From contig NZ_LJAL01000001.1 in NCBI RefSeq assembly GCF_001419985.1, positions 248,001 through 312,000 on the forward strand: 64,000 nucleotides of DNA, read 5' to 3'. Shown piece by piece: positions 1-9,582 of this stretch. This DNA comes from Loktanella sp. 5RATIMAR09. GTDB lineage: Bacteria > Pseudomonadota > Alphaproteobacteria > Rhodobacterales > Rhodobacteraceae. Below the pieces are notes generated by a model that saw nothing but the letters and a program-made list of their open reading frames with translations, did not search any database and was not told the DNA's origin. Within the stretch, counting starts at the first letter, position 1, and every line of letters begins with the position of its first letter. The position numbers were made by a program, and so were the translations under genes.

Positions 1-355
1 CGTCAGCCCAGGCAACAGGTAGATCAAGGTCCGCAGAAACGCCATGCGGTGCGAATAACCCCGTTTCGCGCGCAGCGGCGGTCAGGTTCGTATCGAGGCC
101 CAAGACGATGTCTGCTTCCGTGCGCGGCCCTTCCAGTTGCAGTCGGGCCAGCAGGGATGCCCCGTCACCTGCGCCCACAAATTGCAGATCGCAGGCACAC
201 TCCGCCTCGAACGCGGCTTCGATCGCTGGGCCGGGGCCCCATTCGCTGGTAAAACTGTCGTATGTCATGACTTGCAACACGGGTGTGTCAGCCATTGCGC
301 TTGTGGCACAAAGGGCAAGTCCCGCGACAACTGGCAGATATGTGGTGTTTTTCAT
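1..355 (-). CDS. thiB: Thiamine ABC transporter substrate-binding protein, N-terminal part (runs off the left edge)
   Basis: The visible 118 residues begin with a short hydrophobic signal peptide ([20 protein letters not shown]) and continue with [20 protein letters not shown] and [21 protein letters not shown], segments typical of the periplasmic thiamine/TPP-binding protein ThiB (TbpA). The protein would deliver thiamine to a ThiPQ importer, whose genes should lie to the left of the window. A TPP riboswitch sits just upstream on the same strand, which independently supports the thiamine assignment. The C-terminal two thirds are outside the window. Confidence 0.9.
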   Translation of the reverse strand, partial: MKNTTYLPVVAGLALCATSAMADTPVLQVMTYDSFTSEWGPGPAIEAAFEAECACDLQFVGAGDGASLLARLQLEGPRTEADIVLGLDTNLTAAARETGLFAPHGVSADLDLPVAWAD

Positions 356-402
356 CGTATCCTCCAAATGCGACGGGCGGATTGGGGGATAGCGAAATTG
401 CC

Positions 403-487
403 ATACCTTCCCTCCGCCGGTCTTAACCGGTTCAGGTTCAACGGGTCCGCGTGCGACGCATCTCAGCCATGACTGGCCCCCCGAGGT
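403..487 (-). promoter_or_regulatory. TPP riboswitch (THI element)
   Basis: Read on the minus strand, this segment contains the conserved THI-box words CTGAGAT (about 449-455) and GACCCGTTGAACCTGA (about 425-440), then a GGTTAAGACCGG stem and a GCGGAGGGAA tail. These are the signature core of the thiamine pyrophosphate riboswitch. It lies about 50 nt before the thiB start, so TPP should reduce expression of the thiamine uptake genes. I see no strong terminator hairpin between it and thiB, so control may act on translation initiation. Confidence 0.93.
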
Positions 488-583
488 AAACCTTTGGTAT
501 TGCGGAATAGGGCAAAGGACAAGGGAAACCTCTTGAGCCTGATTGTCACCCCCGCTAGACCCGTTGGGCAAAGGGAGATGCCC

Positions 584-1687
584 ATGTCGATCAACAGCTT
601 CGGTCATTTGTTTCGCTTCACCACCTGGGGTGAAAGCCATGGGCCTGCCTTGGGCGCGACAGTAGACGGCTGTCCCCCCGGCGTGCCGCTGGAAGCGCCG
701 ATGATCCAGCAGTGGATGGATAAGCGCCGCCCCGGATTGAACAAGAACACAACCCAGCGGAATGAACCCGATGCGGTCAAGATCCTGTCAGGCGTGTACG
801 AGGGTAGGACCACCGGTACGCCGATCCAGTTGATGATCGAAAACACCGACCAGCGATCCAAGGACTATGGCGATATCATCAACACGTTCCGCCCCGGCCA
901 TGCGGATATCACCTATCACCAGAAATACGGGCTGCGCGATCCGCGTGGCGGCGGGCGGTCTTCGGCGCGTGAAACCGCATCGCGTGTCGCGGCGGGTGGT
1001 GTGGCGCGTGAGGCGATCAAGGCGATTGCGCCGGATGTGCAGATCAAAGGCTATATGACCCAGATGGGGACCAAGCAGATTGATCGTGCGCGCATGGATT
1101 GGGACCAGATCGACCAAAATGATTTCTTCTGCCCCGATGCCGAGGCCGCAGCGGAGTGGAACGACTATCTGGCATGGCTACGCAAGGACGATCACAACTC
1201 GGTCGGCGCGATTATCGAAGTCGTGGCGCGCGGCGTACCCGCAGGTATCGGTGCGCCGGTTTATGCCAAGTTAGACACTGATCTGGCCGCTGCGATGATG
1301 TCGATTAACGCTGTGAAGGGCGTGGAAATCGGCGAAGGCATGGCTGCCGCCGCCCTGACGGGTCGTGACAACGCGGACGAAATTTTCATGGGGCCGAACG
1401 GGCCGGAATATTCGTCGAACCACGCGGGCGGTATTCTTGGCGGGATCAGTACGGGGCAGGACATCGTTGTCCGTTTTGCCGTCAAACCAACGTCTTCGAT
1501 CCTGTCGCCGCGCAAATCAATCCGCATGGATGGCACCCCGACCGAGGTAGTGACCAAAGGGCGGCATGACCCCTGTGTTGGCATACGTGCGGTGCCGGTG
1601 GGTGAGGCGATGATGGCTTGCGTGATCCTTGATCACCTGCTGCTGGATCGCGGGCAAACGGGGGGTGCGCGCGGGCAGATCGGTTAG
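584..1687 (+). CDS. aroC: Chorismate synthase
   Basis: AroC makes chorismate from 5-enolpyruvylshikimate-3-phosphate with reduced FMN, the last shared step of aromatic biosynthesis. The 367-residue protein has the family signatures GESHG near residues 16-20, RPGHAD and [12 protein letters not shown] in the first half, and a C-terminal GEAM segment. I chose ATG 584 over ATG 578 and the longer upstream frame because AGGGAG at 572-577 is correctly spaced only for 584, and [20 protein letters not shown] is the usual family N-terminus. The stop overlaps the convergent transporter gene by 4 nt. aroE of the same pathway is at 54.8 kb. Confidence 0.97.
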   Translation: MSINSFGHLFRFTTWGESHGPALGATVDGCPPGVPLEAPMIQQWMDKRRPGLNKNTTQRNEPDAVKILSGVYEGRTTGTPIQLMIENTDQRSKDYGDIINTFRPGHADITYHQKYGLRDPRGGGRSSARETASRVAAGGVAREAIKAIAPDVQIKGYMTQMGTKQIDRARMDWDQIDQNDFFCPDAEAAAEWNDYLAWLRKDDHNSVGAIIEVVARGVPAGIGAPVYAKLDTDLAAAMMSINAVKGVEIGEGMAAAALTGRDNADEIFMGPNGPEYSSNHAGGILGGISTGQDIVVRFAVKPTSSILSPRKSIRMDGTPTEVVTKGRHDPCVGIRAVPVGEAMMACVILDHLLLDRGQTGGARGQIG

Positions 1688-2547
1688 GTCTGTTTGGACA
1701 ACTGCACCGCCAAAATCCCACCCGCGATAATTGCAACGCCGATGACATCCAACGCACCGATCGTCTCGCCCAAAATGATTGCGGCGATCGCGACCCCGAG
1801 GAACGGGTTCAGAAAGTGAAAGGTCGAGGCCTTGACGGCACCGATCCGCCCGACGAGCAGGAACCAAACCACGGTCGCCAATAATCCGGGCACAATGGTG
1901 GTGTAACCAAAGGCGACAACCAGTTGCCAGTTCCACGTGACATCCCACACTTCAATCGTCAGGGCAGGGACCCAGAGCATCGCGCTGCCGACCAGCATCT
2001 GCAATCCGACGATCATCAACACATTGCCGCCCGAGGACGCGCCAGCAACAGCCAAGGTGGCAACCGTCAAGGACACCACCCCGATCACACAGAGAACAAT
2101 CCCGAAGACATCAACACCGCCTTGCAGCCTTGCGCCCATGATCAGGACCACGCCAACCACACCCGCAATCAGCCCCGCGATACCCAAAGGCCGCACGGTA
2201 TTGCCAAAAACCAACCACCCTGACAAAGCCACCAGTAGCGGCATCGTGGATGCAATAATTGCAGCCAGCGATGCGGGGATCGTCTGCATCGCGACGAAAT
2301 TCAAACCCAGATAAAGCGCGTTCTGGCATACCCCAAAGATCACCACGCCCTGCCATTGACGGCGGGTCAGCCGCGCGGATTGGCCCAGCAGCCAAGCGAT
2401 ACCGACACCTAACAGACCCGAAATCAGAAACCGCAGTGCCAGCGCACTGAGCGGCGGCGCATAGTCCACGATCACGCGGGCAGAGGTGAATGCCGACGAC
2501 CACATCAGCGCGAACGCCAGCCCCATCGCAATTGCTTTGATGTCCAT
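1684..2547 (-). CDS. DMT-superfamily (EamA) transporter
   Basis: A 287-residue, strongly hydrophobic protein with about ten membrane segments in two related halves, the layout of EamA-type drug/metabolite transporters. The first half opens with a Met-Trp-Ser-Ser-Ala-Phe motif after the first helix, typical of the group, and the second half repeats a segment around [15 protein letters not shown]. The start ATG at 2547 has an AGGGGA ribosome-binding site on the minus strand. Substrate cannot be inferred; it stands alone and converges on aroC with a 4-nt overlap. The family is well supported, the function is not. Confidence 0.85.
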   Translation of the reverse strand: MDIKAIAMGLAFALMWSSAFTSARVIVDYAPPLSALALRFLISGLLGVGIAWLLGQSARLTRRQWQGVVIFGVCQNALYLGLNFVAMQTIPASLAAIIASTMPLLVALSGWLVFGNTVRPLGIAGLIAGVVGVVLIMGARLQGGVDVFGIVLCVIGVVSLTVATLAVAGASSGGNVLMIVGLQMLVGSAMLWVPALTIEVWDVTWNWQLVVAFGYTTIVPGLLATVVWFLLVGRIGAVKASTFHFLNPFLGVAIAAIILGETIGALDVIGVAIIAGGILAVQLSKQT

Positions 2548-2635
2548 GTGATCCCCTTTGATGCCGAGTTATGCCAAGCGCGCTGCTGATTGCAAGGTTG
2601 CACTGATGCGGCGCGACCAGCACGCATCCCGAAAT

Positions 2636-2665
2636 GAAAAAGGCCGCCATAACCGGCGACCTTTC
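2636..2665 (-). terminator. Rho-independent terminator of the HU gene
   Basis: On the minus strand AAAGGTCGCC and GGCGGCCTTT form a 10-bp stem (one G-U pair) around a 6-nt loop, followed by further T residues. It lies about 37 nt past the stop of the HU gene. The wobble pair favours folding of the minus-strand transcript. Confidence 0.8.
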
Positions 2666-2701
2666 CCGAACTCTGCATCTGGCCCGCAGGCCCGTGATGG
2701 C

Positions 2702-2992
2702 TTAGCCGTTCACGCTGTCTTTCAGCGCTTTTGCGATTGTCATTTTGACAACCTTGTCGGCTTCTTTCTTGATCTGCTCACCCGTGGCAGGGTTGCGAAC
2801 CATACGCTCTGGGCGCTCGCGGCAATAGATCTTGCCAACACCTGGAAGTGTTACAGCACCACCGCCGGAAACCTCTTTGGTGATGATGTCTGTCACAGCA
2901 TCAAGCGCAGCACCGGCTGCTTTTTTGTCCATGCCTGTTTCTTCTGCAAGTGCAGCAACCAGCTGCGCCTTTGTCATTGGTTTTGTCGCCAT
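2702..2992 (-). CDS. hup: HU-family nucleoid DNA-binding protein
   Basis: A 96-residue basic protein of the HU/IHF fold. It has the N-terminal helices (MTKAQLVAALAEETGMDKK), the central LPGVGKIYCRERPER strand and the DNA-arm motif RNPATGEQI that inserts into the minor groove. HU bends and compacts DNA as a dimer. It is a single-gene unit with its own terminator downstream. An inverted repeat TTGTGG-GACA-CCACAA lies about 60 nt upstream. Lack of IHF-specific residues and the short length favour HU over IHF. Confidence 0.93.
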   Translation of the reverse strand: MATKPMTKAQLVAALAEETGMDKKAAGAALDAVTDIITKEVSGGGAVTLPGVGKIYCRERPERMVRNPATGEQIKKEADKVVKMTIAKALKDSVNG

Positions 2993-3054
2993 TTTACTGG
3001 TCTCCCTCGTTCGCCCCAGCAGTAGGGCCTATTACCCGCATATTTAACGGTATG

Positions 3055-3070
3055 TTGTGGGACACCACAA
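3055..3070. repeat. Short inverted repeat in the HU promoter region
   Basis: TTGTGG (3055-3060) and CCACAA (3065-3070) form a perfect 6-bp inverted repeat around GACA, between the end of the AMP nucleosidase gene and the start of the HU gene. It could be an operator for hup or a small hairpin at the end of the amn transcript. No binding protein is assigned. Confidence 0.4.
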
Positions 3071-3125
3071 TGATTAGTGTTCCATTACAAGTGAAAAAGA
3101 GCAGGTTTCCGCACTTTTTGACCGT

Positions 3126-4607
3126 TTAGAGGAAAGCTGTCTCTTCAAAACTGCGCAATTTCCGGCTGTGGATGCGTTCCAGCGGCATTTCGCGCAACCG
3201 TTCCATCGCACGAATACCGATCATCAGATGGGCTGCAACCTGCGTTTTGTAGAACTCCGACGCCATCCCGGGCAATTTCAATTCACCGTGCAGGGGCTTG
3301 TCACTCACGCAGAGCAACGTGCCATAGGGCACCCGGAAGCGGAAACCGTTCGCCGCAATCGTCGCACTTTCCATATCCAGCGCGATGGCGCGCGATTGCG
3401 AAAGGCGTTGCACAGGCCCTGCCTGTTCGCGCAGTTCCCAGTTGCGGTTGTCAATCGTCGCCACCGTGCCTGTGCGCATGATCCGCTTCAAGTCATAGCC
3501 TTCAAGCTTGGTCACATCCGCCACTGCCGTTTCCAGCGCAATCTGGATTTCCGCCAAAGCAGGGATCGGGACCCAGACCGGCAGGTCATCATCCAGCACG
3601 TGGTCTTCGCGCAAGTAAGCATGTGCCAGCACAAAATCACCCAAGCGCTGCGAATTGCGTAGCCCAGCGCAGTGCCCGACCATCAGCCATGCATGGGGCC
3701 GCAACACGGCGATATGATCAGTCGCAGTTTTCGCGTTCGACGGGCCGACGCCGATATTGACCAATGTGATCCCCGCACCGTTCTTGCGCTTGAGATGGTA
3801 CGTGGGCATTTGCGGCAATTTCGCGGGCATCGGGACAGGCGCTTCGGCATCGGATATTTCGACATTCCCGGTACTCACAAAGCTGGTGTAGCCGCTGTCG
3901 GGGTCCGCCAGCATCTGCCGCGCAAAGGATTCAAATTCTTCCACGTAGAACTGGTAGTTGGTGAAAAGCACATGGTTCTGGAAATGCTCGGGTGCAGTTG
4001 CCGTATAATGTGCCAGACGCGCCAGTGAGTAATCAACGCGCTGTGCCGTAAAGGGCGCCAAAGGGTGCGCGCCGTCGGGGTATTGAAAACCCGAGCCGTT
4101 CACGATGCTATCATGTGTGGTGCTCAGGTCCGGCACATCAAATGCGTCACGCAGATTGAATTCCATGGACCCGTCATGCGGCACCGTTAGGCCGGGATCA
4201 TTCGCTGCGGCAAAATGCACAGGCATTTCGGTGCTGGAAGCGCCGATAATGACAGGTACACCATGACTGGCCAGCAAAAGCCCGATCTGTTGCTCCAGAT
4301 AGGATGCAAAGAGGTCCGGGCGGGTGACCGTCGTGGCATAAACCCCCGGTTCGGCTACGTGCCCGAACGAGAGGCGGGAATCCATCTTGGCGTGGGTTGT
4401 CGTGGTCAGCCGGATTTCGGGATAGTAGGCCCGCACGCGCGTGTCAGGCTGGCCATGCCGCAACGCGTTGGCAAAATTCTCGGACAGGAATTTCACTGCC
4501 GTGTTATAAAGCTCTTGCAGCCGGACAACGGCCAGTTTCGCGTCCGTAAATGCTTCTGGCGCGGGGACTTCGGGTGTCCGGATTGACACCTCTTGTGCAG
4601 CGTTCAT
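3126..4607 (-). CDS. amn: AMP nucleosidase
   Basis: Amn hydrolyses AMP to adenine and ribose 5-phosphate. The 493-residue protein has the N-terminal domain specific to Amn (LSENFANALRHG and the TTTTHAKMDSRLSFG region) followed by a nucleoside-phosphorylase fold (GITLVNIGVGPSNAKTATDH, roughly residues 275-295). The purine-site MES lies at 412-414 and the catalytic Asp candidate in SDKP at 435-438. Length is close to the E. coli enzyme. The start ATG overlaps the stop of ade by 4 nt, so the two genes form a translationally coupled purine salvage operon, ade first. Confidence 0.95.
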   Translation of the reverse strand: MNAAQEVSIRTPEVPAPEAFTDAKLAVVRLQELYNTAVKFLSENFANALRHGQPDTRVRAYYPEIRLTTTTHAKMDSRLSFGHVAEPGVYATTVTRPDLFASYLEQQIGLLLASHGVPVIIGASSTEMPVHFAAANDPGLTVPHDGSMEFNLRDAFDVPDLSTTHDSIVNGSGFQYPDGAHPLAPFTAQRVDYSLARLAHYTATAPEHFQNHVLFTNYQFYVEEFESFARQMLADPDSGYTSFVSTGNVEISDAEAPVPMPAKLPQMPTYHLKRKNGAGITLVNIGVGPSNAKTATDHIAVLRPHAWLMVGHCAGLRNSQRLGDFVLAHAYLREDHVLDDDLPVWVPIPALAEIQIALETAVADVTKLEGYDLKRIMRTGTVATIDNRNWELREQAGPVQRLSQSRAIALDMESATIAANGFRFRVPYGTLLCVSDKPLHGELKLPGMASEFYKTQVAAHLMIGIRAMERLREMPLERIHSRKLRSFEETAFL

Positions 4608-6403
4608 GCGTTTTCCTCAAATATATCTGTAATTTCAAACTTATCGACATCCACCAGCCCCAGATCAGAGATCCGTAACGACGGGATGACGACAAGCGCC
4701 AGCAGCGAATGCTGCATATAGGCGTTATTCAATGTGCAACCACAAGCGGCCATCGCAGCGACCATCTGGTCGGCTTTGGCGGCTACTTCTGCAGCAGGGC
4801 TATCGGACATCAGGCCCGCGATCGGCAGTTCAACGAGGGCCAGTTCCGCGCCATCTTTCCAGACGGTGACGCCGCCACCGACCTCGCCCAATCGGTTTGC
4901 CGCAGCAGCCATCATTGCACGGTCTGTGCCGACGACGATCATATGATGGCTGTCATGCGCCACGGTCGAGGCCATAGCCATTTTGCAGGTGTACCCGAAC
5001 CCCGACACAAAGCCGTTCACGACCTTTCCAGTACCTTGGTGCCGTTCGACCAAAGCGATCTGATAGGTATCGCCTTCGCCCTCAACCAACCCGTCAACGA
5101 CAGGCAGTTCAGCGGTCAGCGCTTGCGTCGGTGCCTGATTTTCCACCACTCCAATGACCCTGGCTTTCACCTTGTTCTTGCCCTCAGGTGCCGCGATCGC
5201 AAAGTCCGCATCCCCAAGCACCTTACCCATATGAACGGTCTTGCGCGCATCATCTGGCCAAGCGTAGTGCGGACAGTTCACAGTGATCTTACCGCCTTTC
5301 GCCACGGTCTGACCACGGGCGATGACCTCTTCAATGGGTAATGTTGTCAAATCAGAGGTCAGGATCATGTCCGCCCGGCGCCCCGGCGCAATCGAGCCCA
5401 GTTCACGTTCCAACCCGAAATGCGTGGCCGTGTTGATCGTCGCCATCTGTAGCGCGATCACCGGATCACAGCCGCAGGCAATCGCATGGCGCACGACGCG
5501 GTTCATATGGCCGTCGTTCACCAGCGTGCCGGCCATGCAGTCATCCGTGCACAGAATGAAGTTGCGCGGATCAAGGCCCTTTTCCGTCACGGCGGTGATC
5601 TGGCTTTCCACATCATACCATGCAGACCCAAGGCGCATCATCGACCGCATTCCGTTGCGCACACGCGCAATCGCATCGGCCTCAGCCGTGCCTTCATGGT
5701 CGTCGGCGGCACCACCGGCGACATAGGCGGAAAACGCGACGCCCTTATCAGGGCTGGCATAGTGTCCGCCCACGGTCTTGCCTGCCTGCATCGTCGCGGC
5801 CATTTCCGCCAACATCTGCGGGTCGCCGTTGATCACTCCGGGGAAATTCATCATCTCGCCCAGCCCAATGATTCCGGGCCACGCCATCGCCTCGGCCACA
5901 TCTTCGGCGGAAATCTCGAACCCCGTCGTCTCAAGCCCCGGTGCAGAGGGCGCACAGGACGGCATCTGGGTGTAGATATTCACGGGCTGCATCAACGCCT
6001 CATCATGCATCATCCGGACACCGCGCAGGCCCAACACATTGGCGATCTCGTGCGGGTCTGTGAACATGGTTGTGGTGCCGTGGGGGATCACAGCAGCCGC
6101 AAATTCGGCGGGCGTCAGCATCCCGCTTTCGATATGCATATGCCCGTCGCAGAGGCCGGGAATCAGATACCGGCCCCCGGCCTCAATCACGCGGGTGTCA
6201 GGCCCAATGCAATGCGACGCATCGGGGCCGACGTAGGCAAAACGCCCCTCGGCCACGGCCACCTGCCAGCCATCCAGAATTTCGCGGGATTGCACATTGA
6301 CAAGCTTGCCGCCGCGAATGACCAGATCGGCCTTGTCGCGGCCTGCTGCGACGGCCACCAAACGGGGTGCCACTTCGGCCCATGATTTGAAATGCGTTTC
6401 CAT
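4604..6403 (-). CDS. ade: Adenine deaminase
   Basis: Ade deaminates adenine to hypoxanthine and ammonia; it is a binuclear-metal amidohydrolase. The metal-binding HMHIESG motif lies around residues 88-94, with further family blocks HGTTTMFTDPHEIANVLG, LCTDDCMAGTLVNDGH and MASTVAHDSHHMIVVG. At 599 residues from ATG 6403 it matches the usual length. A GTG at 6418 would add five residues; neither start has a convincing ribosome-binding site, so the exact start is open. It overlaps amn by 4 nt: Amn makes the adenine that Ade deaminates. Confidence 0.94.
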   Translation of the reverse strand: METHFKSWAEVAPRLVAVAAGRDKADLVIRGGKLVNVQSREILDGWQVAVAEGRFAYVGPDASHCIGPDTRVIEAGGRYLIPGLCDGHMHIESGMLTPAEFAAAVIPHGTTTMFTDPHEIANVLGLRGVRMMHDEALMQPVNIYTQMPSCAPSAPGLETTGFEISAEDVAEAMAWPGIIGLGEMMNFPGVINGDPQMLAEMAATMQAGKTVGGHYASPDKGVAFSAYVAGGAADDHEGTAEADAIARVRNGMRSMMRLGSAWYDVESQITAVTEKGLDPRNFILCTDDCMAGTLVNDGHMNRVVRHAIACGCDPVIALQMATINTATHFGLERELGSIAPGRRADMILTSDLTTLPIEEVIARGQTVAKGGKITVNCPHYAWPDDARKTVHMGKVLGDADFAIAAPEGKNKVKARVIGVVENQAPTQALTAELPVVDGLVEGEGDTYQIALVERHQGTGKVVNGFVSGFGYTCKMAMASTVAHDSHHMIVVGTDRAMMAAAANRLGEVGGGVTVWKDGAELALVELPIAGLMSDSPAAEVAAKADQMVAAMAACGCTLNNAYMQHSLLALVVIPSLRISDLGLVDVDKFEITDIFEENA

Positions 6404-6443
6404 CCCCAATGGTTTCACCGATTTGAGGGACGTTCAAGAGGGA

Positions 6444-6923
6444 TCAGAGGTTCTCGAGCGGAAGCGGTTTTTGGTCAGGGTTCAGGCGCACCATCGCAAT
6501 ATTCAGCGCAGCCGCCACAGTGACCCACGCGAGATAGGGCACAAAGGCCAGACCCGCCCAGACATCAAGCTGCATATGGGTGATCGTGGCCCCCAGAACG
6601 GCAATCCAAAGACAAACCATAATCGGGAGAGAGCCCTTCAGATTGCGCGCCCCGAAGAACACCGGCGTCCAAAGTGCGTTGAACGCGATCTGTATCGCCC
6701 AGAATGCCATCGCATAGGCATTGTCCTCCAGCACCGCCACACGGGCGCCCGCAAAAGAGATCAGAAGATATATCGAGGTCCACGCCACCGGAAACGCCCA
6801 GTTCGGCGGCGTCCACGACGGTTTGTTGAGGCTTTTGTACCATTCGCCGGTCGGGAACAGTGCGCCGGTCGCGCCTGCGCCAAAGGTCGCTGCCAAAAAG
6901 AGGCAAAAAAGCAGAATATCCAT
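6444..6923 (-). CDS. tspO: TspO/MBR family tryptophan-rich membrane protein
   Basis: A 159-residue protein with five predicted membrane helices and the aromatic-rich TspO signature (LNKPSWTPPNWAFPVAWT, residues about 33-50, and the FNALWTPVFFG segment). TspO binds tetrapyrroles and in Rhodobacter is an outer-membrane regulator that dampens photosynthesis gene expression under oxygen. It lies 30 nt downstream of crtB, so it is probably the last gene of a crtI-crtB-tspO transcript. It forms the left edge of the photosynthesis cluster. Confidence 0.93.
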   Translation of the reverse strand: MDILLFCLFLAATFGAGATGALFPTGEWYKSLNKPSWTPPNWAFPVAWTSIYLLISFAGARVAVLEDNAYAMAFWAIQIAFNALWTPVFFGARNLKGSLPIMVCLWIAVLGATITHMQLDVWAGLAFVPYLAWVTVAAALNIAMVRLNPDQKPLPLENL

Positions 6924-6953
6924 TGCAGGGCCCTTTCAAGGTACCCGATACAC

Positions 6954-7976
6954 TTAGGCCATCGGACGGTCGGTTCCAATGCCTGCTTCGCGCGCTTTCA
7001 ATTCGGCCAATATGTCCAATACAGACGAGGTACGCTTTTGATCGGGCTTGGCGCGGCTCGCGGCATCCACCAGAAAGGCGACTTCCGGCAAAGGTTTGGC
7101 ATAAATCACCGCAGATTTTGGCATAACCAGCGAAACGGCGGTGCGCCCACCGGCCTGCATCAGCCAGCCCAGTTTCTGCCGCCCATTGGTGCGGGCGCGC
7201 ATCGAAATACTATCAAACCCCTGTCTGCGCAGTTGTTTGCCGATACCTGCATAAATCAGTCGCGCCGCCCAGATACCAGTACGCGCCTTCAAGGGCAGCA
7301 CATCAATCCCCGCCTCGGACCGCAGATATAGCCTGTCCGCCTCGGCCAAGAGCCGTTTGACCATGCGCCGCACATCGTCAGTCGGCAGGGTTTCGCGGGT
7401 AAAGTTCACAGGATCAATGCCCGCCTCGGCCAGCCAATCCAGCGGCAGATAAATCCGCCCCATGCGGGCGTCTTCGCCCACATCGCGCGCGATATTTGTC
7501 AACTGCATCGCGACGCCAAGATCACAGGCCCGCGCCAGCGCATCGGGGTCACGTACGCGCATCAGCACGCACATCATCGCACCGACGGCACTGGCCACGC
7601 GGGCGGAATAATCGCGCACACCGCTTAACGTGTCATAGCGATGTTCGGCGGCGTCCCATGCGAGACCCTCCAGCAAAGCCTCGGGCAGGGCGCGGGGCAT
7701 GTCAAAATCCTCGATAATCGCGGCAAAGGCGCGGTCCTCGGGTGCGTTATAGGGTTTGCCAGCATAGGCCGCATCCAACCGATCTTGCAGGCGAAAGACG
7801 GCACCGGCCTGATACTCACCCTCGTCAACCTCATCATCGGCCAGACGGCAAAAGGCATAGAGCGCCAAAGCAGGGTCACGCACCTTGGCTGGCAAGAGCT
7901 TGCTTGCTGCATGAAACGACAATGATCCATGGCGGATCGCCTCGCGGCAATGTTCAAGATCGTCAGCCCGGATCAT
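6954..7976 (-). CDS. crtB: Phytoene synthase
   Basis: CrtB condenses two geranylgeranyl diphosphates into phytoene. The 340-residue protein carries both Asp-rich Mg-diphosphate sites of the squalene/phytoene synthase family: DDEVD at residues 47-51 and NIARDVGED at 161-169. The start overlaps the stop of crtI by 4 nt, so the two are translationally coupled. The substrate-making enzyme CrtE is not in the window. Confidence 0.96.
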   Translation of the reverse strand: MIRADDLEHCREAIRHGSLSFHAASKLLPAKVRDPALALYAFCRLADDEVDEGEYQAGAVFRLQDRLDAAYAGKPYNAPEDRAFAAIIEDFDMPRALPEALLEGLAWDAAEHRYDTLSGVRDYSARVASAVGAMMCVLMRVRDPDALARACDLGVAMQLTNIARDVGEDARMGRIYLPLDWLAEAGIDPVNFTRETLPTDDVRRMVKRLLAEADRLYLRSEAGIDVLPLKARTGIWAARLIYAGIGKQLRRQGFDSISMRARTNGRQKLGWLMQAGGRTAVSLVMPKSAVIYAKPLPEVAFLVDAASRAKPDQKRTSSVLDILAELKAREAGIGTDRPMA

Positions 7977-9511
7977 TCGGCAGCGACCTTGAGTTCAGGC
8001 ACAACAGGGGCATCAGGCACCAGTTTCGCCAGCACCTCGGCGCTGGAAATCACGCCCGGCACGCCTGCACCGGGATGGGTACCTGCACCGACAAGGAACA
8101 GGCCCTTGGCCTCTTCGCTGATGTTATGGGGCCGGAACCATGCCGATTGCAAAATGCGCGGCTCAATGGAAAAACCCGACCCGTTGGGCGACAGATAACG
8201 GTCGCGGAAATCCTCGGGGGTCAGCACCATTTCGGTGCTGATATGTTCCGCAAAGCCGGGGATCGTCTTTTCAACTTCAGCCATCACCTTGGCTTTATAA
8301 ATCTCGGCCTCTTTGACCCAATCAACAGGGTCATCAAAGCCCAAATGTGGGACAGGCGATAGCACATAGAACGTATCATCCCCCACAGGCGCGACGCTGG
8401 GGTCGGTCTTGGACGGGCGGTGGATATAAAGGCTCATATCGTCGGCAAGTTTGCCTTTGATAAAGATATCCTTCAGCAGCCCCTCATAGCGGGGTGCGTT
8501 GGTGATGGTGTGATGGCCCACATCCGGCCACATCTTTGCAGTGCCCTTGGTCCCGAAATACCAAACAAACAGGCCCATCGACCACCGCCGCGATTTCAGC
8601 TTCTGATCGGTCCAGCGTTTGCGCGGCGCATTGCGCATCAGGTGCTGGTAGGTGTGGCCCGCATCCGCGTTGCTGATCACAAGATCGGCAGAGATTACCT
8701 CGTCATTGGTCAGGCGCACACCTTTGGCAGCGCCATCTTCAATCAGGATTTCATCAACTTCTGCATCTTGGCGAACCTGTCCGCCTTGTGACCGGATCAC
8801 GTTTGTCATCGCCTGCGCAATCGCCTGCACGCCACCCATTGCGTAATGCACGCCGAATTCCTTTTCGAGATAGGCAACAAGCGCATACATCGACGTCACA
8901 TGGCGCGGGTCGCCGCCGATAAACAGCGGGTGAAAAGACAATGCCATGCGCAAACGCGGGTCTTTCACGCGTGCCTTGGCCAGCCCAAGGATCGACCGGT
9001 CTGCACGCAGCATCGCAAATTGCGGCAGCACCTTGATCGTTTCCCAAAGCCGGTGCATCGGCTTGGCAACCATGCCCTCGAAACCCACTTTATAGCGGGC
9101 CTCGCTATCTTTCAAAAACCGTTTGTAGCCTTTCACGTCACGCGGGCTGAGGCGCGCGACCTCGGCCAGCATCGCGTCGGTGTCCTGCCGCGCGGTAAAG
9201 GTCGATCCATCCTGCCAACGCACCTCGTAGAACGGATCCATCGGGCGCAGGTCGATGTCTTTGTGAAAATCACGCCCGCAGGCGGCCCAGAGCGCCTCGT
9301 ATACTTGCGGCACGGTGATGATCGTGGGGCCCAGATCGAATCGGTGGCCGTCTTGTGTGACAGAGGACCCCCGACCACCCGGCTTATCCAGCCGGTCCAG
9401 CACGGTGACAGCATAGCCTTTGGCCCCAAGGCGCATAGCCGCAGCGAGGCCGCCAAGCCCCGCGCCGATTACAATTGCTGCGTTTGAGTCGCTCTGTTGG
9501 TTTATCATCAT
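7973..9511 (-). CDS. crtI: Phytoene desaturase (neurosporene/lycopene-forming)
   Basis: CrtI is the bacterial FAD-dependent desaturase that introduces the conjugated double bonds into phytoene. The 512-residue protein has the N-terminal dinucleotide-binding GAGLGG (residues 16-21) and the C-terminal CrtI signature GTHPGAGVPGVISSAEVLA. I placed the start at ATG 9511 (a second Met follows) because translation further upstream would run through the regulatory region and lacks family similarity. In spheroidene-pathway bacteria this enzyme usually stops at neurosporene; the sequence alone does not settle that. Two PpsR-type sites lie in its promoter region. Confidence 0.95.
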   Translation of the reverse strand: MMINQQSDSNAAIVIGAGLGGLAAAMRLGAKGYAVTVLDRLDKPGGRGSSVTQDGHRFDLGPTIITVPQVYEALWAACGRDFHKDIDLRPMDPFYEVRWQDGSTFTARQDTDAMLAEVARLSPRDVKGYKRFLKDSEARYKVGFEGMVAKPMHRLWETIKVLPQFAMLRADRSILGLAKARVKDPRLRMALSFHPLFIGGDPRHVTSMYALVAYLEKEFGVHYAMGGVQAIAQAMTNVIRSQGGQVRQDAEVDEILIEDGAAKGVRLTNDEVISADLVISNADAGHTYQHLMRNAPRKRWTDQKLKSRRWSMGLFVWYFGTKGTAKMWPDVGHHTITNAPRYEGLLKDIFIKGKLADDMSLYIHRPSKTDPSVAPVGDDTFYVLSPVPHLGFDDPVDWVKEAEIYKAKVMAEVEKTIPGFAEHISTEMVLTPEDFRDRYLSPNGSGFSIEPRILQSAWFRPHNISEEAKGLFLVGAGTHPGAGVPGVISSAEVLAKLVPDAPVVPELKVAAE

Positions 9512-9527
9512 GGTTCGACTGTAGTAG

Positions 9528-9545
9528 TGTAAACGCAAGTTGACA
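9528..9545. promoter_or_regulatory. PpsR/CrtJ operator, crtI-crtA region, site 1
   Basis: TGTAAACGCAAGTTGACA fits TGT-N12-ACA exactly. It lies 17 nt upstream of the crtI start on the other strand and about 75 nt upstream of crtA. PpsR is encoded in this window at 30.8 kb and represses carotenoid and bacteriochlorophyll genes through pairs of such sites. Confidence 0.75.
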
Positions 9546-9582
9546 ATTATTATGTCAACATCTTCCCAAAACGGCCCTGATG

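Noticed and set aside
5486-6385. 299-residue open frame opposite adenine deaminase
   Set aside because: It is antisense to an intact, well-conserved gene and its product is a low-complexity His/Arg-rich sequence of the kind produced by GC-rich codon structure.
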